DNA of 64,000 nucleotides. It comes from JAJDNH01 sp964552395. GTDB taxonomy: Bacteria > Acidobacteriota > Thermoanaerobaculia > Thermoanaerobaculales > Sulfomarinibacteraceae. Both the position numbers and the translations under genes were made by a program. Location of the stretch: assembly GCA_964552395.1 (NCBI GenBank), contig CAZKGM010000013.1:1-64000 (forward strand), read 5' to 3'. The notes beneath the pieces are model-generated. The model made no database searches. It was not told where the DNA came from and saw nothing but the letters and a program-made list of their open reading frames with translations. Positions 24,934-34,667 of the stretch are shown piece by piece; within the stretch, counting starts at the first letter, position 1, and each line of letters starts with the position of its first letter.

Positions 24934-27525
24934 ATGGGGGTGATGATCGGGACGAGGTGGCGGCAGACACTGGTGCTGCTTGTGCCGGGGATATTGGCAT
25001 TCCTCCTGGCCGGGCTGTCGATTGCCGACATGTTCCTGCCCAAGCCGTACGACGGTGTGGTGCTGGAGGCGGATGCTCCCGGGCGGCTGGTCGTGCGTCA
25101 GGTGGTGGCCGGCTCGGGTGCCGATACTGCCGGCATTCGGCCGGGGGACGTGATCGTCGGCATCGACCGCGACGTCCTCGATTCGCCCGCCAACGCGGCG
25201 GAGATCCTCAACCGGCATAGCATCGGCGACCGGGTTCCCTACCTGGTGCGGTCCCGGGGACAGCTCCGCGAGGTCCCCGTGCAGATGGGGAGGCGGCGCA
25301 TCGGCGGCACCATGTACCTGGTGGCCTGCCTGCTGGGATTCAGCTTCTTCTTCGTCGGCCTGTTCGTTCTCATCCGTCAGCCGCGGTTGCCGGCGACCCG
25401 CGTCTTCTTCATGATGTGCGTCCTGTTCCTGCTCTTCCTGGTGTGCCGACTGCGCCCGGCCTCGTACTCGTGGGTCGACAGCTTCGTCCTCACCACCGGC
25501 ACCCTGGCGCTGCTGTTCCTGCCGGCGACCTTTCTCCACTTCTTCATGATCTTTCCGCGCCCGATCTGGGAGTGGCGGCACGACCCGCTCGCGCTCACTG
25601 CAGGCGCCTTCGCCCGGAAGGGACTGCTGCTGCCGCTGCTCTATCTCCTGCCTGCCGCCGTCTACATCGGCGCCGTGACGCGGGCCCACATGCAGAATAC
25701 GGAGCTGGCCCTGATCAGCGGAGCGCCGGCCGCCAACTGGTGGGTGATGGTCGTCTACATGCTGTTCGGGCTGGGGGCGCTCGCGATCAGCTCCCGCTGG
25801 CTGCCCGACCAACGCCAGAGGCGAGGCGCGGGCCTCGTGTTTCTCGGCACTGTCTTCGGCGTGGTGCCGTTCTTGGTGCTGTCCGTCGCCTTTCCTTCCT
25901 TCCTGAACACGGAGCGGTTTCTCTTCTACGGCGTGATTCCCCTGGTTCTGGTCCCTCTGACGTTTGCCTACGCGATCATCCGTTTTCAGCTGCTGGACAT
26001 TCGCGTGATCCTGCGCAAGAGCCTCATGTACACCATCACCACGGCGCTGGTGACGGCGGCCTACGCGCTCGGGATCGCATCCTTCAACTGGCTGTTCCGG
26101 GGTACGCAGCTGGCGGCGGCGCCGTACTTTCCCCTCGTCTTCGCGCTGGCCATCGTGCTGCTGTTTGAGCCCCTGCGCCACCGCCTCCAGGAGCCGGTGA
26201 ACAAGTTCTTCTTCCGCGAGCGCTCACGGCTGCAGCTCGCCATGGAGGAGATGGGTGAGGCGTTCACGGCCCAGGTCGATCTCACCCTGGTCGTGCGAGA
26301 GCTGGTGAGCCGGCTGCCGGAGCTGCTCGGGCTGCGGTTCGCGGCCCTCTACCTCCAGCGGTCGTCCGACCTGGAACGGGTCGCCGGTCCCTCCGCGCTT
26401 CCCGAGCGGTTGCCGGAGATGCCGTTGCTGAACGACTTCTTGGCCAGGCGCGGTGGTCTCGTCCGCGTCGAGCAGCTGGCGCCACTCGAGATGCTGTCAC
26501 CGGAAGTGGAGTCGCTGAGCCGGCGCCTTGGCGAGTCGGGGGTCGAGGTGATCGGAACCCTGACCTCGCCGCGCAGGTTCCTCGGCCTGGTCCTGCTGTC
26601 TGGTACCGCTGGCCAGATCACGCTGGAGTGGGAGGACCTGAGGCTGGTACGTGGCCTCTTCCAGCAGGCATCGATCGCCCTCGAAACCGGTACCCTGCTC
26701 GAGGAACGCACGCGACAGGCCGAGCTCGAGCGGGAGCTCAAGATCGCGGCGCAGATCCAGGCATCGTTGCTGCCACGGCAGCTCGAGGTGGCGACGGGGT
26801 GGCGGGTGGCGGCGGCCTGCCAGCCGGCTCGAGAGGTGGGTGGGGACTTCTACACGCAGCTTCCGGGCTTGCACGGCGGCGCTCGGGCCCTGGTGTACGG
26901 GGACGTATCGGGGAAGTCGATCCCCGGAGCTCTCCTGATGATGGCAGCCCACGAGGTGCTGCACGCGCTGGCGATTGCCCACCCGGATCCGGCGGAGCTC
27001 TTCGACCTTGCGAACCAGCGGCTGCACACCCTCCGGCACAGCAGCAATGTGTTGAGCCGGGGCAGCTTCGTGGCGCTCGGCTACCTTGCCTGCGCTCCGG
27101 AGGGAGGCTCTTTGCGGTACTCGGTCGCCGGCCAGCCACCGCCGCTGAAGCGGCACGCCGACGGCCGCGTGGAGGAGCTGGCGATGCCGCGGCACCGGAT
27201 CCCGCTCGGCGCCTTCCCGCAGGGCGGTTACCGAGTACTGGAGACTCCGATGGAGAAGGGGGACGTAGTGCTGGCCTACTCGGACGGCGTGCTCGAATCG
27301 ATGTCCCCGTCGGGGGAGTTTTTCGGCGTGGAGCGCCTGATCCGGGTGCTCGAGACCTGCTCCGACGTGCCGGACGAGATCGTGCCGCGGGTACTGGAGG
27401 CGGTGAGCTCGTTCGCGGAGGGCGGAGCCCCCTACGACGACATCACTGTGCTGGCGGTCTCCTGCTGCTCGTCGGCTGGAGGATGTGAGGTCGGGAATGA
27501 AACCTGTTCCGTGGAAGATACGTAA
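24934..27525 (+). CDS. PDZ-membrane-GAF-SpoIIE-type PP2C phosphatase
   Basis: A protein of about 863 residues. After a first helix (about 10-30) comes a PDZ-like domain (about 40-125, AGIRPGDVIVGIDRD), then a membrane region of roughly seven helices (to about 415), a GAF-like domain (about 440-590), a short coiled stretch and a SpoIIE/PP2C phosphatase (about 593-855). The phosphatase metal residues are in VGGDFY, GDVSGKSIPGAL, AYSDGVLE and DDITVLAV. Such phosphatases usually act on anti-anti-sigma factors of partner-switching systems. No such partner gene is nearby. ATG at 24943 is an alternative start. The PDZ lies outside the membrane by topology and may sense a periplasmic peptide or protein. 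Confidence 0.88.
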   Translation: MGVMIGTRWRQTLVLLVPGILAFLLAGLSIADMFLPKPYDGVVLEADAPGRLVVRQVVAGSGADTAGIRPGDVIVGIDRDVLDSPANAAEILNRHSIGDRVPYLVRSRGQLREVPVQMGRRRIGGTMYLVACLLGFSFFFVGLFVLIRQPRLPATRVFFMMCVLFLLFLVCRLRPASYSWVDSFVLTTGTLALLFLPATFLHFFMIFPRPIWEWRHDPLALTAGAFARKGLLLPLLYLLPAAVYIGAVTRAHMQNTELALISGAPAANWWVMVVYMLFGLGALAISSRWLPDQRQRRGAGLVFLGTVFGVVPFLVLSVAFPSFLNTERFLFYGVIPLVLVPLTFAYAIIRFQLLDIRVILRKSLMYTITTALVTAAYALGIASFNWLFRGTQLAAAPYFPLVFALAIVLLFEPLRHRLQEPVNKFFFRERSRLQLAMEEMGEAFTAQVDLTLVVRELVSRLPELLGLRFAALYLQRSSDLERVAGPSALPERLPEMPLLNDFLARRGGLVRVEQLAPLEMLSPEVESLSRRLGESGVEVIGTLTSPRRFLGLVLLSGTAGQITLEWEDLRLVRGLFQQASIALETGTLLEERTRQAELERELKIAAQIQASLLPRQLEVATGWRVAAACQPAREVGGDFYTQLPGLHGGARALVYGDVSGKSIPGALLMMAAHEVLHALAIAHPDPAELFDLANQRLHTLRHSSNVLSRGSFVALGYLACAPEGGSLRYSVAGQPPPLKRHADGRVEELAMPRHRIPLGAFPQGGYRVLETPMEKGDVVLAYSDGVLESMSPSGEFFGVERLIRVLETCSDVPDEIVPRVLEAVSSFAEGGAPYDDITVLAVSCCSSAGGCEVGNETCSVEDT

Positions 27526-27613
27526 ATCCTGTGAGTGAGTCTGCAGGGCGTGGCGATGACGGCTGTAGCCAACGTGCCGAGTACTGAAGCAGGAGTCGAG
27601 GTTGGTAACGTGA

Positions 27614-27631
27614 GAGGCCCGGCCGGGCCTC
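27614..27631. repeat. 18-bp perfect palindrome before the first TPR gene
   Basis: GAGGCCCGGCCGGGCCTC is self-complementary and ends 16 bases before the TPR start codon, next to its ribosome-binding site (GAGGAG). It could be an operator or a 5'-UTR hairpin, or a chance product of high GC. Confidence 0.35.
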
Positions 27632-27647
27632 GAGGAGAGCTCGAATC

Positions 27648-29000
27648 ATGAAGAAGTGGATCCCGCTCATTGCAGTGGTGGTTGTTGTGGCGGCCTTGGG
27701 CGTGTGGCGTCTGGCTGCCGGCAACCGCCCTGAGTGGACGACGTCGTCGCCGCAGGCGCTGGCCGAGTTCCAGGCCGCGATGGACGACTCGATGAAGATG
27801 TACACGGGCGAGGCCCAGAGGCACTTCGAGAAGGCGGTGCAGCTCGACCCCGACTTCATGATGGCCAGGCTCGAGCTGCTCCTGACCGGCAAGCAGATGG
27901 GCAAAGACAGGAAGGCCGAGATCAAGGCCTTGGTGGAGAACGCAGATCTGGATCGCCTCAACCCGAGAGAGAGATTCATCTTCGAGCGGGTCAAGGCTGC
28001 CATCGAGGATCGCGGATCGGACGCAGACAAGATCCTGGACGACTACCTGGCCAAGCACCCCGAGGATCCGTATGCGCTCTTCGAGAAGGCCAGCGTCCTG
28101 TGGCATACGGGGAAGCTCGATGCGGCGAAGAAGCTCTTCCAGCGCCTGATCAAGGTGGCTCCGAACTGGGTCCTGGCGTACAACAGCCTCGGGTACATCG
28201 CGATGCAGCAGGAGGAGTTCGAGAAGTCGGAGGAGAACTTCACGACCTACCGCTTCATCGCTCCGGATCAGGCCAACCCTCACGACTCCCTTGGCGAACT
28301 GCTCAACCTGACCGGCCGCTATGCCGAGGCGGAGCAGGAGCTCGACGCCGCACTGAAGACGAAGCCGGACTTCTGCGCCTCCTACAACCATCTCGCGTGG
28401 ACCCATCTCCTCGACGGTCGGCCGGAGGCGGCGGAGCAGGATCTCAAGCAACTGTCAGAGCAGGAGGGGTGCAGCGCTTACCTCACGGAAACTGCCTGTA
28501 TGGTCAGGCTCTGGGAGCCGATGCGGCAGCACCAGTGGAGCCAGGTTCTCGAGGCTGCCAAGCAGGAGGGCTGTATCAAGGACGGCAAGATGGGATCAGG
28601 GCCGGGCGGGCTCTACGTCTTCATCGCGGCCGCCATGCTCGGCGACAACGAGCTCTGTGACCAGTTGGAAGCCCCCCTGAAGGAGGCGATTGCCAAGGCG
28701 GGGACGTCGGGGTCGGGGTACCGGGAGGCGGTGCTGAACCACCTGCAGGGTGTTCGGGCCGCCGCGGCTGGGCGGTACTCCAAGGCGGCCGGGCTGCTGC
28801 GCAAAGCCGACGAGGGGCTCACCTTTGCCGGGAGCGCAGACGGGCTGTTCAAGCTGTACAACCAGGCGTGCCTGGCCGAGGTGCTGCAGAAGGCCGGCGA
28901 CGCGTCCGGCGCAGTGGCCGTGATCCGTCAGATACGCCGGGTCAACCCGGCCATGGCGCAGGACTTCGAGTCCGGCCGCTGGCGCCCCCTGGGGGTTTAA
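27648..29000 (+). CDS. membrane-anchored TPR protein, paralogue 1
   Basis: A protein of 450 residues. One N-terminal helix (PLIAVVVVVAALGVWRLAAG) anchors it, and the remainder is a tetratricopeptide array on the periplasmic side. TPR-like units are clear at AQRHFEKAVQLDPDFMMARL, around KLFQRLIKVAPNWVLAYNSL and at RYAEAEQELDAALKTKPDFC, with weaker ones at the C-terminus. Paired cysteines occur in the second half. It is followed 254 bp later by a close paralogue. The role is unknown; TPR arrays are protein-binding scaffolds. The start is supported by GAGGAG. Confidence 0.85.
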   Translation: MKKWIPLIAVVVVVAALGVWRLAAGNRPEWTTSSPQALAEFQAAMDDSMKMYTGEAQRHFEKAVQLDPDFMMARLELLLTGKQMGKDRKAEIKALVENADLDRLNPRERFIFERVKAAIEDRGSDADKILDDYLAKHPEDPYALFEKASVLWHTGKLDAAKKLFQRLIKVAPNWVLAYNSLGYIAMQQEEFEKSEENFTTYRFIAPDQANPHDSLGELLNLTGRYAEAEQELDAALKTKPDFCASYNHLAWTHLLDGRPEAAEQDLKQLSEQEGCSAYLTETACMVRLWEPMRQHQWSQVLEAAKQEGCIKDGKMGSGPGGLYVFIAAAMLGDNELCDQLEAPLKEAIAKAGTSGSGYREAVLNHLQGVRAAAAGRYSKAAGLLRKADEGLTFAGSADGLFKLYNQACLAEVLQKAGDASGAVAVIRQIRRVNPAMAQDFESGRWRPLGV

Positions 29001-29254
29001 CCCACATCATTCAGACGCAATCCGCTGCGACCAGCAATTCACCAGCCATCACCGTGCTCTTCGTGTTTTCCTCCTACCGACGTGAAGCTTGCGGCCACCC
29101 CCGCCCGGGACATCCCTGCGGCTCACTCGCAGCGCTGAAACCTCCGAGACAGTAGTCTCGTAACTGCGGGTAGCAAGCCATCAACCATGATCGAGACGAT
29201 CGGGTTGGAGCCCACGGCAAGGGCCGGTTTGGTGGCGGCGGGAGAGCACAGGCG

Positions 29255-30604
29255 ATGAAGAAGTGGATCCTCATGGCCGTTGTCGTGGCGGTGACGGCGG
29301 GCGTCAGCGGATGGCGCCTGCTCGCGGGCCACCGCCCCGAGTGGACGACCTCGTCGCCGCAGGCCCTGGCGGAGTTTCAGGCGGGGATGGAGGAGCGGAA
29401 CAAACTCTACATGGCCGAGGCCAGGCAGCACTTCGAGAAGGCGTTGGAGCTCGATCCGGACTTTGCGATGGCCAAGCTGCAGCTCGCACTTGACAACTCG
29501 AATGGCGACGAGAAGAGCCGTGACAGGATCAAGGCGGTGGTCGATGCGGCCGATCTGGATCGCCTGACGCCACGCGAGAGGTTCTTCTTCGAGCGCGCGC
29601 AGGCCGCGCTCGAGAACCGTCGCGAGGACATCCCCAAGCTCCTCGACCGGTTCCTGGAGCAGGATCCTGAGGACCCTTACGCGCTCCACTCGAAGGCGCT
29701 GGCCCTGTGGTTCGGAGGTGCCCCGGATGAGGCCAGACACGTGTATCAGCGCCTGGCCAAGGTGGCCCCGAACTGGGTCTTGGCTTACAACGGGCTCGCG
29801 TACATCGAGATGCAACAGGGCAGCTTCGAGAAGGCCGAGGAGTCCTTCCTCACCTACCGGTTCATCGCCCCGGATCAGGCGAACCCCCATGATTCGCTGG
29901 GCGAGCTGCTTATCCTGACCGGCCGCTACGACGAGGCGGAGAGCGAGCTCGAAGCGGCTGTTACCACGAAGCCCGACTTCTGCGCCGCGTACCAGCACCT
30001 GGTGCTAACGCACCTGCTGCAGCGGCGACCCACAGCGGCCGCCGATGACGTCCGGAGGGCGTCGGAGCAGCAGGAGTGTACAGACTTCACCACGCCGTTC
30101 ACATGCATGGTCTCGCTGTGGGAGCCGGCCGCCGGTCATCGCTGGAAGGAGCTTCTCGAGACCGCCGAGCGTGAGGGCTGCCTGAGAGACGGGTACCCGC
30201 GTGATGCCGTGCTCCTCGAGGTCTACCGTGCCGCCGCGATGCTCGGTGACAACGAGCTGTGCGACCGGATCGAGAGCCGGGTCGAGGAGTGGATCGACAA
30301 GGGGCGGCAGGAGGCCGTACCGACGTTGGCTGCTCTGCTGGCCCACTTGCGAGGCGTTCGCGCAGCGTCTGCCGGCCGCCTCAAAGTCGCGGCCAGGCTC
30401 CTGCGCGAGGCGGACGACGGGCTGACCTATCGGCAAAGCCTCGATGGAATCCGCAAGCTCCTGAACAGAGTGTGCCTGGCCGAGGTCCTGCAGAAGGCCG
30501 GGGACAGCCAGGGCGCGGTTGCAACGCTACGCGAGGTGCGGCGCGTCAACCCGGCCCTGGCTCAGGAGTTCGAGTCCGGCCGCTGGCGCCCACTCGGGCT
30601 GTAG
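29255..30604 (+). CDS. membrane-anchored TPR protein, paralogue 2
   Basis: A protein of 449 residues, collinear with the preceding gene from end to end. Long identical blocks include PEWTTSSPQALAEFQA, KVAPNWVLAYN, TYRFIAPDQANPHDSLGEL and the C-terminal ESGRWRPLG. It is therefore a tandem duplication that has since diverged, with conserved cysteines kept. The anchor helix is at residues 5-22. GGGAGAG lies before the ATG. The spacer between the copies (29001-29254) carries a fragment of the low-GC repeat and no gene. Confidence 0.85.
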   Translation: MKKWILMAVVVAVTAGVSGWRLLAGHRPEWTTSSPQALAEFQAGMEERNKLYMAEARQHFEKALELDPDFAMAKLQLALDNSNGDEKSRDRIKAVVDAADLDRLTPRERFFFERAQAALENRREDIPKLLDRFLEQDPEDPYALHSKALALWFGGAPDEARHVYQRLAKVAPNWVLAYNGLAYIEMQQGSFEKAEESFLTYRFIAPDQANPHDSLGELLILTGRYDEAESELEAAVTTKPDFCAAYQHLVLTHLLQRRPTAAADDVRRASEQQECTDFTTPFTCMVSLWEPAAGHRWKELLETAEREGCLRDGYPRDAVLLEVYRAAAMLGDNELCDRIESRVEEWIDKGRQEAVPTLAALLAHLRGVRAASAGRLKVAARLLREADDGLTYRQSLDGIRKLLNRVCLAEVLQKAGDSQGAVATLREVRRVNPALAQEFESGRWRPLGL

Positions 30605-30940
30605 GTCTACCCTATACAGACATCTGGACGCTCGGCGAGCTGACGAACGAACCACCGGGACGTGAGAAACGCCGAGAGAGACAAGGACGCCTGCCTGGAG
30701 GACACGGCGCAGCGGCAGGGCCCCGGGTACGGGCCGCAGAGAGTGCTTCCGGAAGACACCACACCGGCTGGAACGTGGATTGCACGGCTTCCGGGCAGCA
30801 ACGGCGCCTGGAGGGTAGCGCGTTCGCATGAAGACCGGGAGACCTACTGTGCTTGGCGGAGAGCACACTTCGCGAGCGGCCGCGGGAGCGGCCCACGGCT
30901 GCCGTTCTCCCGAACAGGAGACCTTGGAGCAGGAGCTGGC
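30605..30940. other. intergenic region before the VWFA-related gene
   Basis: These 336 bp contain no clear promoter, hairpin or gene. An in-frame upward extension of the next gene to 30662 exists but lacks a signal peptide and a ribosome-binding site. Confidence 0.5.
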
Positions 30941-32638
30941 ATGAAGACGTTGACCTCTCGAATCGTCCGGGCCTCAGCCGTCATGCTGGCGCTCGGCCTG
31001 TCGATGCCGGTTCGGCAGGCCGGCGCGGCCACGCTGACACCAACGTCCACTCCGGTTCCGGGTGCGCCGTCCGGCGTCTTCTCCGGGTCGGTGCAGGTGA
31101 CCGGCGTGTCCGTGCTGATCCGTGCCACCGACGCCGACGGACGTCCGGTGACCGATCTCCGTTCGGATGAGGTCGAGGTTCGAGAGGATGGAGTCCGTGC
31201 CGACTCTGTGAGCATCGAGCCGCTGGCGCCGAGGGCGGTGGCTGCAACCCCTGAGGCCTCCGCTTCGGCGGCTCCGACCCCGGTGGCGGCCCAGGAGAAG
31301 ACAGGCGCCGCGGCTGGGCCCGCGCGGGTGACGGTCTACGTGCAGGCCGATCTCCTCAACCGTGATCAGCTCACGTGGGCAATCAAGGGGCTGAGGAACG
31401 AGGCCGGCAAGCTGGTCGTCCTGGGTCCGGTCGACCTGGTCGTTGCCGATCCCGAGCCGACCATGGTGGCCAACGGAAGCCGTACCCGGGAAGATCTCGA
31501 GCGGGCGGTGGAGCGACTGAAGAAGCACGTCCACCTGTACAGCGCGATCGAACGCATCCGCCGCGATTTCCGGCGTGACGCGGTCGGCGCGAGCACCGGT
31601 ATCGTCCGTCACCTGGCCCTGACCTCGACCGCCGAGGAGCTGCGCCGCATGGGTGCCGAGGCCGACCAGCTGCGGTCCTGGAACAGAGGCGAGGGAAGGG
31701 GAGGGGGCCGCATCCTGGTGCTCGTGTCGGGCGGGTTCGAGCTCGACCCGTGGGCCTACTACAGCCAGTTCCTGGATTCGCAGAGCCAGGACCGCTCGGC
31801 GACCGAGGACCAGCGGGTCCAGCTGGCCAGCCAATGGGAGCAGGTCAGCCAGGAGCTGGCCGGCAACGGCTGGACCGTCCTCGGGTTCAGCGGCGGCCTG
31901 CCGGGAATGGACTCGATGACGGCGGCCGAGACCAGCGGCCACGAGGCGTTCTCCAGCTTCACTGGCGGAAGCGGTACGTCCCCTGCCGGAGCGACGCTCG
32001 CGGATCAGGGCACCACCGCGAGCTTCGCCCTGGATCCACTCGGACAGGCGGCGCGCGACTCGGGCGGCGCCGTGGCAACTTCGCCGACCAGGTTGGCAAC
32101 GGATCTGACCCGGATGCAGTCCGCCTACGTCCTTTCCTACACGATGAGCCGGCCGCCGGACAGCGAGGCCCACCGCCTGCAGATTGACATCAGCCGGCCG
32201 GGGGTGAGCGTGCGGGCGCCGGTGGTGGTGCGGCTGGCCTCGCACCATGGCAGTGACCGGGCACGGGCGCTCGCCCTGCTGACGGGCCATGGCAGTTCCG
32301 GCGAGGTGCCGCTCGAGGTCGTGGTGAAAGACGTCACCGGCTCCCACCGGCGGGGGTACAGCGGGAGGCTGCTAGTGACCGGCCATCTGGCCGAGGTGCT
32401 GCCGCTGCTCCTGAGCTCGAAGGCGCCGGCGATGGAGGTCACGGTGGCCGTCGACACCGGGAGCGGGGAGCCGTTCGTGTCCCAGGGCCAGCCGATGCCG
32501 TTGCGGCTGGCGGACCGCCAGGGAACGTGGATCTTCGAGTCGCCGATCCAGTGGCCGGCCGATGCCAGGGCGATCTCCGTCGTCGTGACCGAGACGACCA
32601 CCGACACCTGGGGCGGCGCGGTGGCCAAGCTGCGGTAG
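30941..32638 (+). CDS. secreted VWFA-related domain protein
   Basis: A protein of 565 residues. The signal peptide (MKTLTSRIVRASAVMLALGL..., cleavage near AGAA) is followed by a VWFA-related region of the type common in Acidobacteriota: an initial VSVLIRATDADGRPVTDL segment, then a Rossmann-like VWA portion with RILVLVSGGFELD and a Gly/Ser-rich loop. The classical DxSxS MIDAS motif is not visible, so metal-dependent adhesion is uncertain. The C-terminal third is beta-rich. ATG at 30941 is chosen for the signal peptide and the GGAGCAGGAG before it. The function is unknown; it is convergent with the SDR gene. Confidence 0.78.
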   Translation: MKTLTSRIVRASAVMLALGLSMPVRQAGAATLTPTSTPVPGAPSGVFSGSVQVTGVSVLIRATDADGRPVTDLRSDEVEVREDGVRADSVSIEPLAPRAVAATPEASASAAPTPVAAQEKTGAAAGPARVTVYVQADLLNRDQLTWAIKGLRNEAGKLVVLGPVDLVVADPEPTMVANGSRTREDLERAVERLKKHVHLYSAIERIRRDFRRDAVGASTGIVRHLALTSTAEELRRMGAEADQLRSWNRGEGRGGGRILVLVSGGFELDPWAYYSQFLDSQSQDRSATEDQRVQLASQWEQVSQELAGNGWTVLGFSGGLPGMDSMTAAETSGHEAFSSFTGGSGTSPAGATLADQGTTASFALDPLGQAARDSGGAVATSPTRLATDLTRMQSAYVLSYTMSRPPDSEAHRLQIDISRPGVSVRAPVVVRLASHHGSDRARALALLTGHGSSGEVPLEVVVKDVTGSHRRGYSGRLLVTGHLAEVLPLLLSSKAPAMEVTVAVDTGSGEPFVSQGQPMPLRLADRQGTWIFESPIQWPADARAISVVVTETTTDTWGGAVAKLR

Positions 32639-32652
32639 GTGGCGGTCGCTCG

Positions 32653-33474
32653 CTAATCGGCCTGGTCGAGGGCGCGCCTGAGGTTTGGGAAACCGGCCAG
32701 CCACAGGCCGCCGTCGATGGTCCAGCAGTCACCGCTGACGTAGGGGTGGCGGTCGCCGGCGAGGTCGGCGGCGAGTACGGCAACCTCCTCGACCGACGCC
32801 AGCCGCCCGAGCGGGACGTGCCGCGCCAACCGCTTCTGCACCGACGGGTCGGCGTAGCCCAGGTTGCGGGCGGCGTTCTCGGTCACCATGATGCCGGGCG
32901 CGAGGGCGTTGACGCGGATCCCGAACGGGCCCCACTCCTGCGCCAGCGACCGGGTCATGGCGAGCACGCCGCCCTTGGCGGACGCCGAATGGACGACGCC
33001 GGACGCGCCCGTCCACGCATAGGTGGCGATGATGTTCAGGATCGCGCCGCCGCGGTCCTGCATGCGCCGCCCCACCTCCTGCGAGCAGTTCCAGGTGCCG
33101 TCGAGGACGATGCCGCGGACCGCTTCCCAGCCGCCGGCGGAGAGGTCCTCCGCACGGATGACGAAGTTCCCTGCCGCGTTGTTGACGAGCGCCTCGATGT
33201 GGCCGAACTGCTCCTCGGCGCGGTCGCACAGGTGGGCGACCGCGGCCCGGTCCCGGACGTCGCATGCCACCGCCTCCGCCTGGGCGCCCTCGGCGCGCAA
33301 CGCCTCGGCGGCGCCGGTCAGGCGGTCGTGGCTGCGACTGGCGAGAACAACGGGGTAGTCGCGGCTTGCGAGCTCACGGGCGATGGCGAACCCGAGGCCA
33401 CTGCCGCCGCCGGTGATGATGGCTGCTCCGTGTGGGGGGCGGCGGGCGACGTCGAGCTCGAGCGTGCGGGGCAT
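32653..33474 (-). CDS. SDR oxidoreductase, 2,4-dienoyl-CoA reductase-like
   Basis: A cytoplasmic SDR of 273 residues. The cofactor motif is TGGGSGLG and the structural motif NNAAGNF. Instead of the usual YxxxK the active site reads SASAKGGVLAMTRSLAQEW, with Ser where Tyr normally lies. This is the pattern of mitochondrial-type 2,4-dienoyl-CoA reductases (DECR), where the catalytic Tyr comes from elsewhere, and the following residues also match that group. It would reduce 2,4-dienoyl-CoA with NADPH in unsaturated fatty-acid oxidation. The residue after the second beta strand (ASRS) fits NADPH binding. ATG at 33474 has AGAGGA upstream; a start at 33540 is less likely. Confidence 0.85.
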   Translation of the reverse strand: MPRTLELDVARRPPHGAAIITGGGSGLGFAIARELASRDYPVVLASRSHDRLTGAAEALRAEGAQAEAVACDVRDRAAVAHLCDRAEEQFGHIEALVNNAAGNFVIRAEDLSAGGWEAVRGIVLDGTWNCSQEVGRRMQDRGGAILNIIATYAWTGASGVVHSASAKGGVLAMTRSLAQEWGPFGIRVNALAPGIMVTENAARNLGYADPSVQKRLARHVPLGRLASVEEVAVLAADLAGDRHPYVSGDCWTIDGGLWLAGFPNLRRALDQAD

Positions 33475-33585
33475 GACGTCCTCTGCAGGATCGTGGGGGC
33501 GGGCAGTGTTGGTCTCTGGCCGAGCTTTCATCGCGATCATCGTACCTCATCAACGCAGGCACGATGAGCGGTTTGTTCTGTCTCC

Positions 33586-34467
33586 TCAGTCGGTGCAGTC
33601 GAACCCGGCCGGTGGCATCTGTGTTGGCACGGCAAGCAGGAACTCGGCGTCCCCGGTCCCGTCGGGGTTGCCGTCGACCTTGGACACGTAGGCCGTGAAG
33701 TAGGTGATGACGTCTGCGGCGCAGGGATCCGGTGTAATGTCAGACGGATCGAGCCACAGCTCCACCGTGATCGGTCCCTGTACCTTGCCGATTCCGAGCT
33801 GGGAGAACAGCCACTGCCTTCCGGATGCCGTGAGAATATCTGCGCTTCCCTCCTTGAGCACAGCGGCGCCGGCGCCGAGGAACCGGTAGTGCACGGTGAT
33901 CGGATTGAGAGAGATATTGAAGATTCCGAGGCTCGAGCGGAATCGGTCGTCGTTGCGGGCACCTGTGATGTAGGAGGGGGTCGTGGACCCATTCCAAAGT
34001 AGCTCGTTGGCGGGAACGGTCTGGCCGTAGGTCCCCGCGGTGCTGCCGGTGTTGTAGGTGCGGCTGGTGACGAGGAGGTCGCACTGGCCTGGGTTGGAAG
34101 GGAAGAAGTCCTTCTCGCAGTTGATGTTCAGTGCGCCCTTTGAGTTGGAGGTGATGTCGAACTTGGTTTGCAGGACATCCTCGATGAGCAAAGTCTGGCG
34201 GGCGGTGAGCGTCAGGGTGACGGGGAAGGTGAAGTCCCAGTCGTTGGTATGGTCGAACGGAAAGTACACGAGACCGACCTGCACGGTGTCGTTCCTGAGG
34301 TTGTGAATGGCGACATCGCTCACCCAGTAAGTAGGTGGTGTGCCGGTCCCCGAGGTGTGGGCCACGACAGGGATGATGAACGAGTCGCTGATCATCTGAG
34401 CCGGGGCCGACGGGGCGATAAGCGCGGCCGCCGCCAATACGGCGCACAAAGACAACGTCCCTTTCAT
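33586..34467 (-). CDS. secreted protein of unknown function
   Basis: A protein of 293 residues with a clear signal peptide (MKGTLSLCAVLAAAALIAPSAPA). The mature part is predicted beta-rich, with many Thr/Asn/Gly residues and four or five cysteines that could form disulphides (NCEKDFFPSNPGQC, DPCAAD, FDCTD). It resembles the beta-sandwich secreted proteins common in Acidobacteriota-type genomes, but I cannot name a family. GGAAGGAGA precedes the ATG. A TATAAC hexamer lies just upstream on the minus strand without a convincing -35 box. Confidence 0.8.
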   Translation of the reverse strand: MKGTLSLCAVLAAAALIAPSAPAQMISDSFIIPVVAHTSGTGTPPTYWVSDVAIHNLRNDTVQVGLVYFPFDHTNDWDFTFPVTLTLTARQTLLIEDVLQTKFDITSNSKGALNINCEKDFFPSNPGQCDLLVTSRTYNTGSTAGTYGQTVPANELLWNGSTTPSYITGARNDDRFRSSLGIFNISLNPITVHYRFLGAGAAVLKEGSADILTASGRQWLFSQLGIGKVQGPITVELWLDPSDITPDPCAADVITYFTAYVSKVDGNPDGTGDAEFLLAVPTQMPPAGFDCTD

Positions 34468-34667
34468 TCTAGTCTCCTTCCCAGGTTATAGGCACTTCCT
34501 GACACGAATGTGGTCCCAAGGCCAGGAGCTGTCAACGGGTCCCGTACTCGCGGTGCCTGCGCATGATCCGGCACATGGCAGGAGAGCCGGTGTGGACGCG
34601 CGCCGTCGCCTCTGTTGGGGGGCTCGGTCGCCGGCGGCCCGCCTCTTGGAGGGCGGTAGAATGAGGA

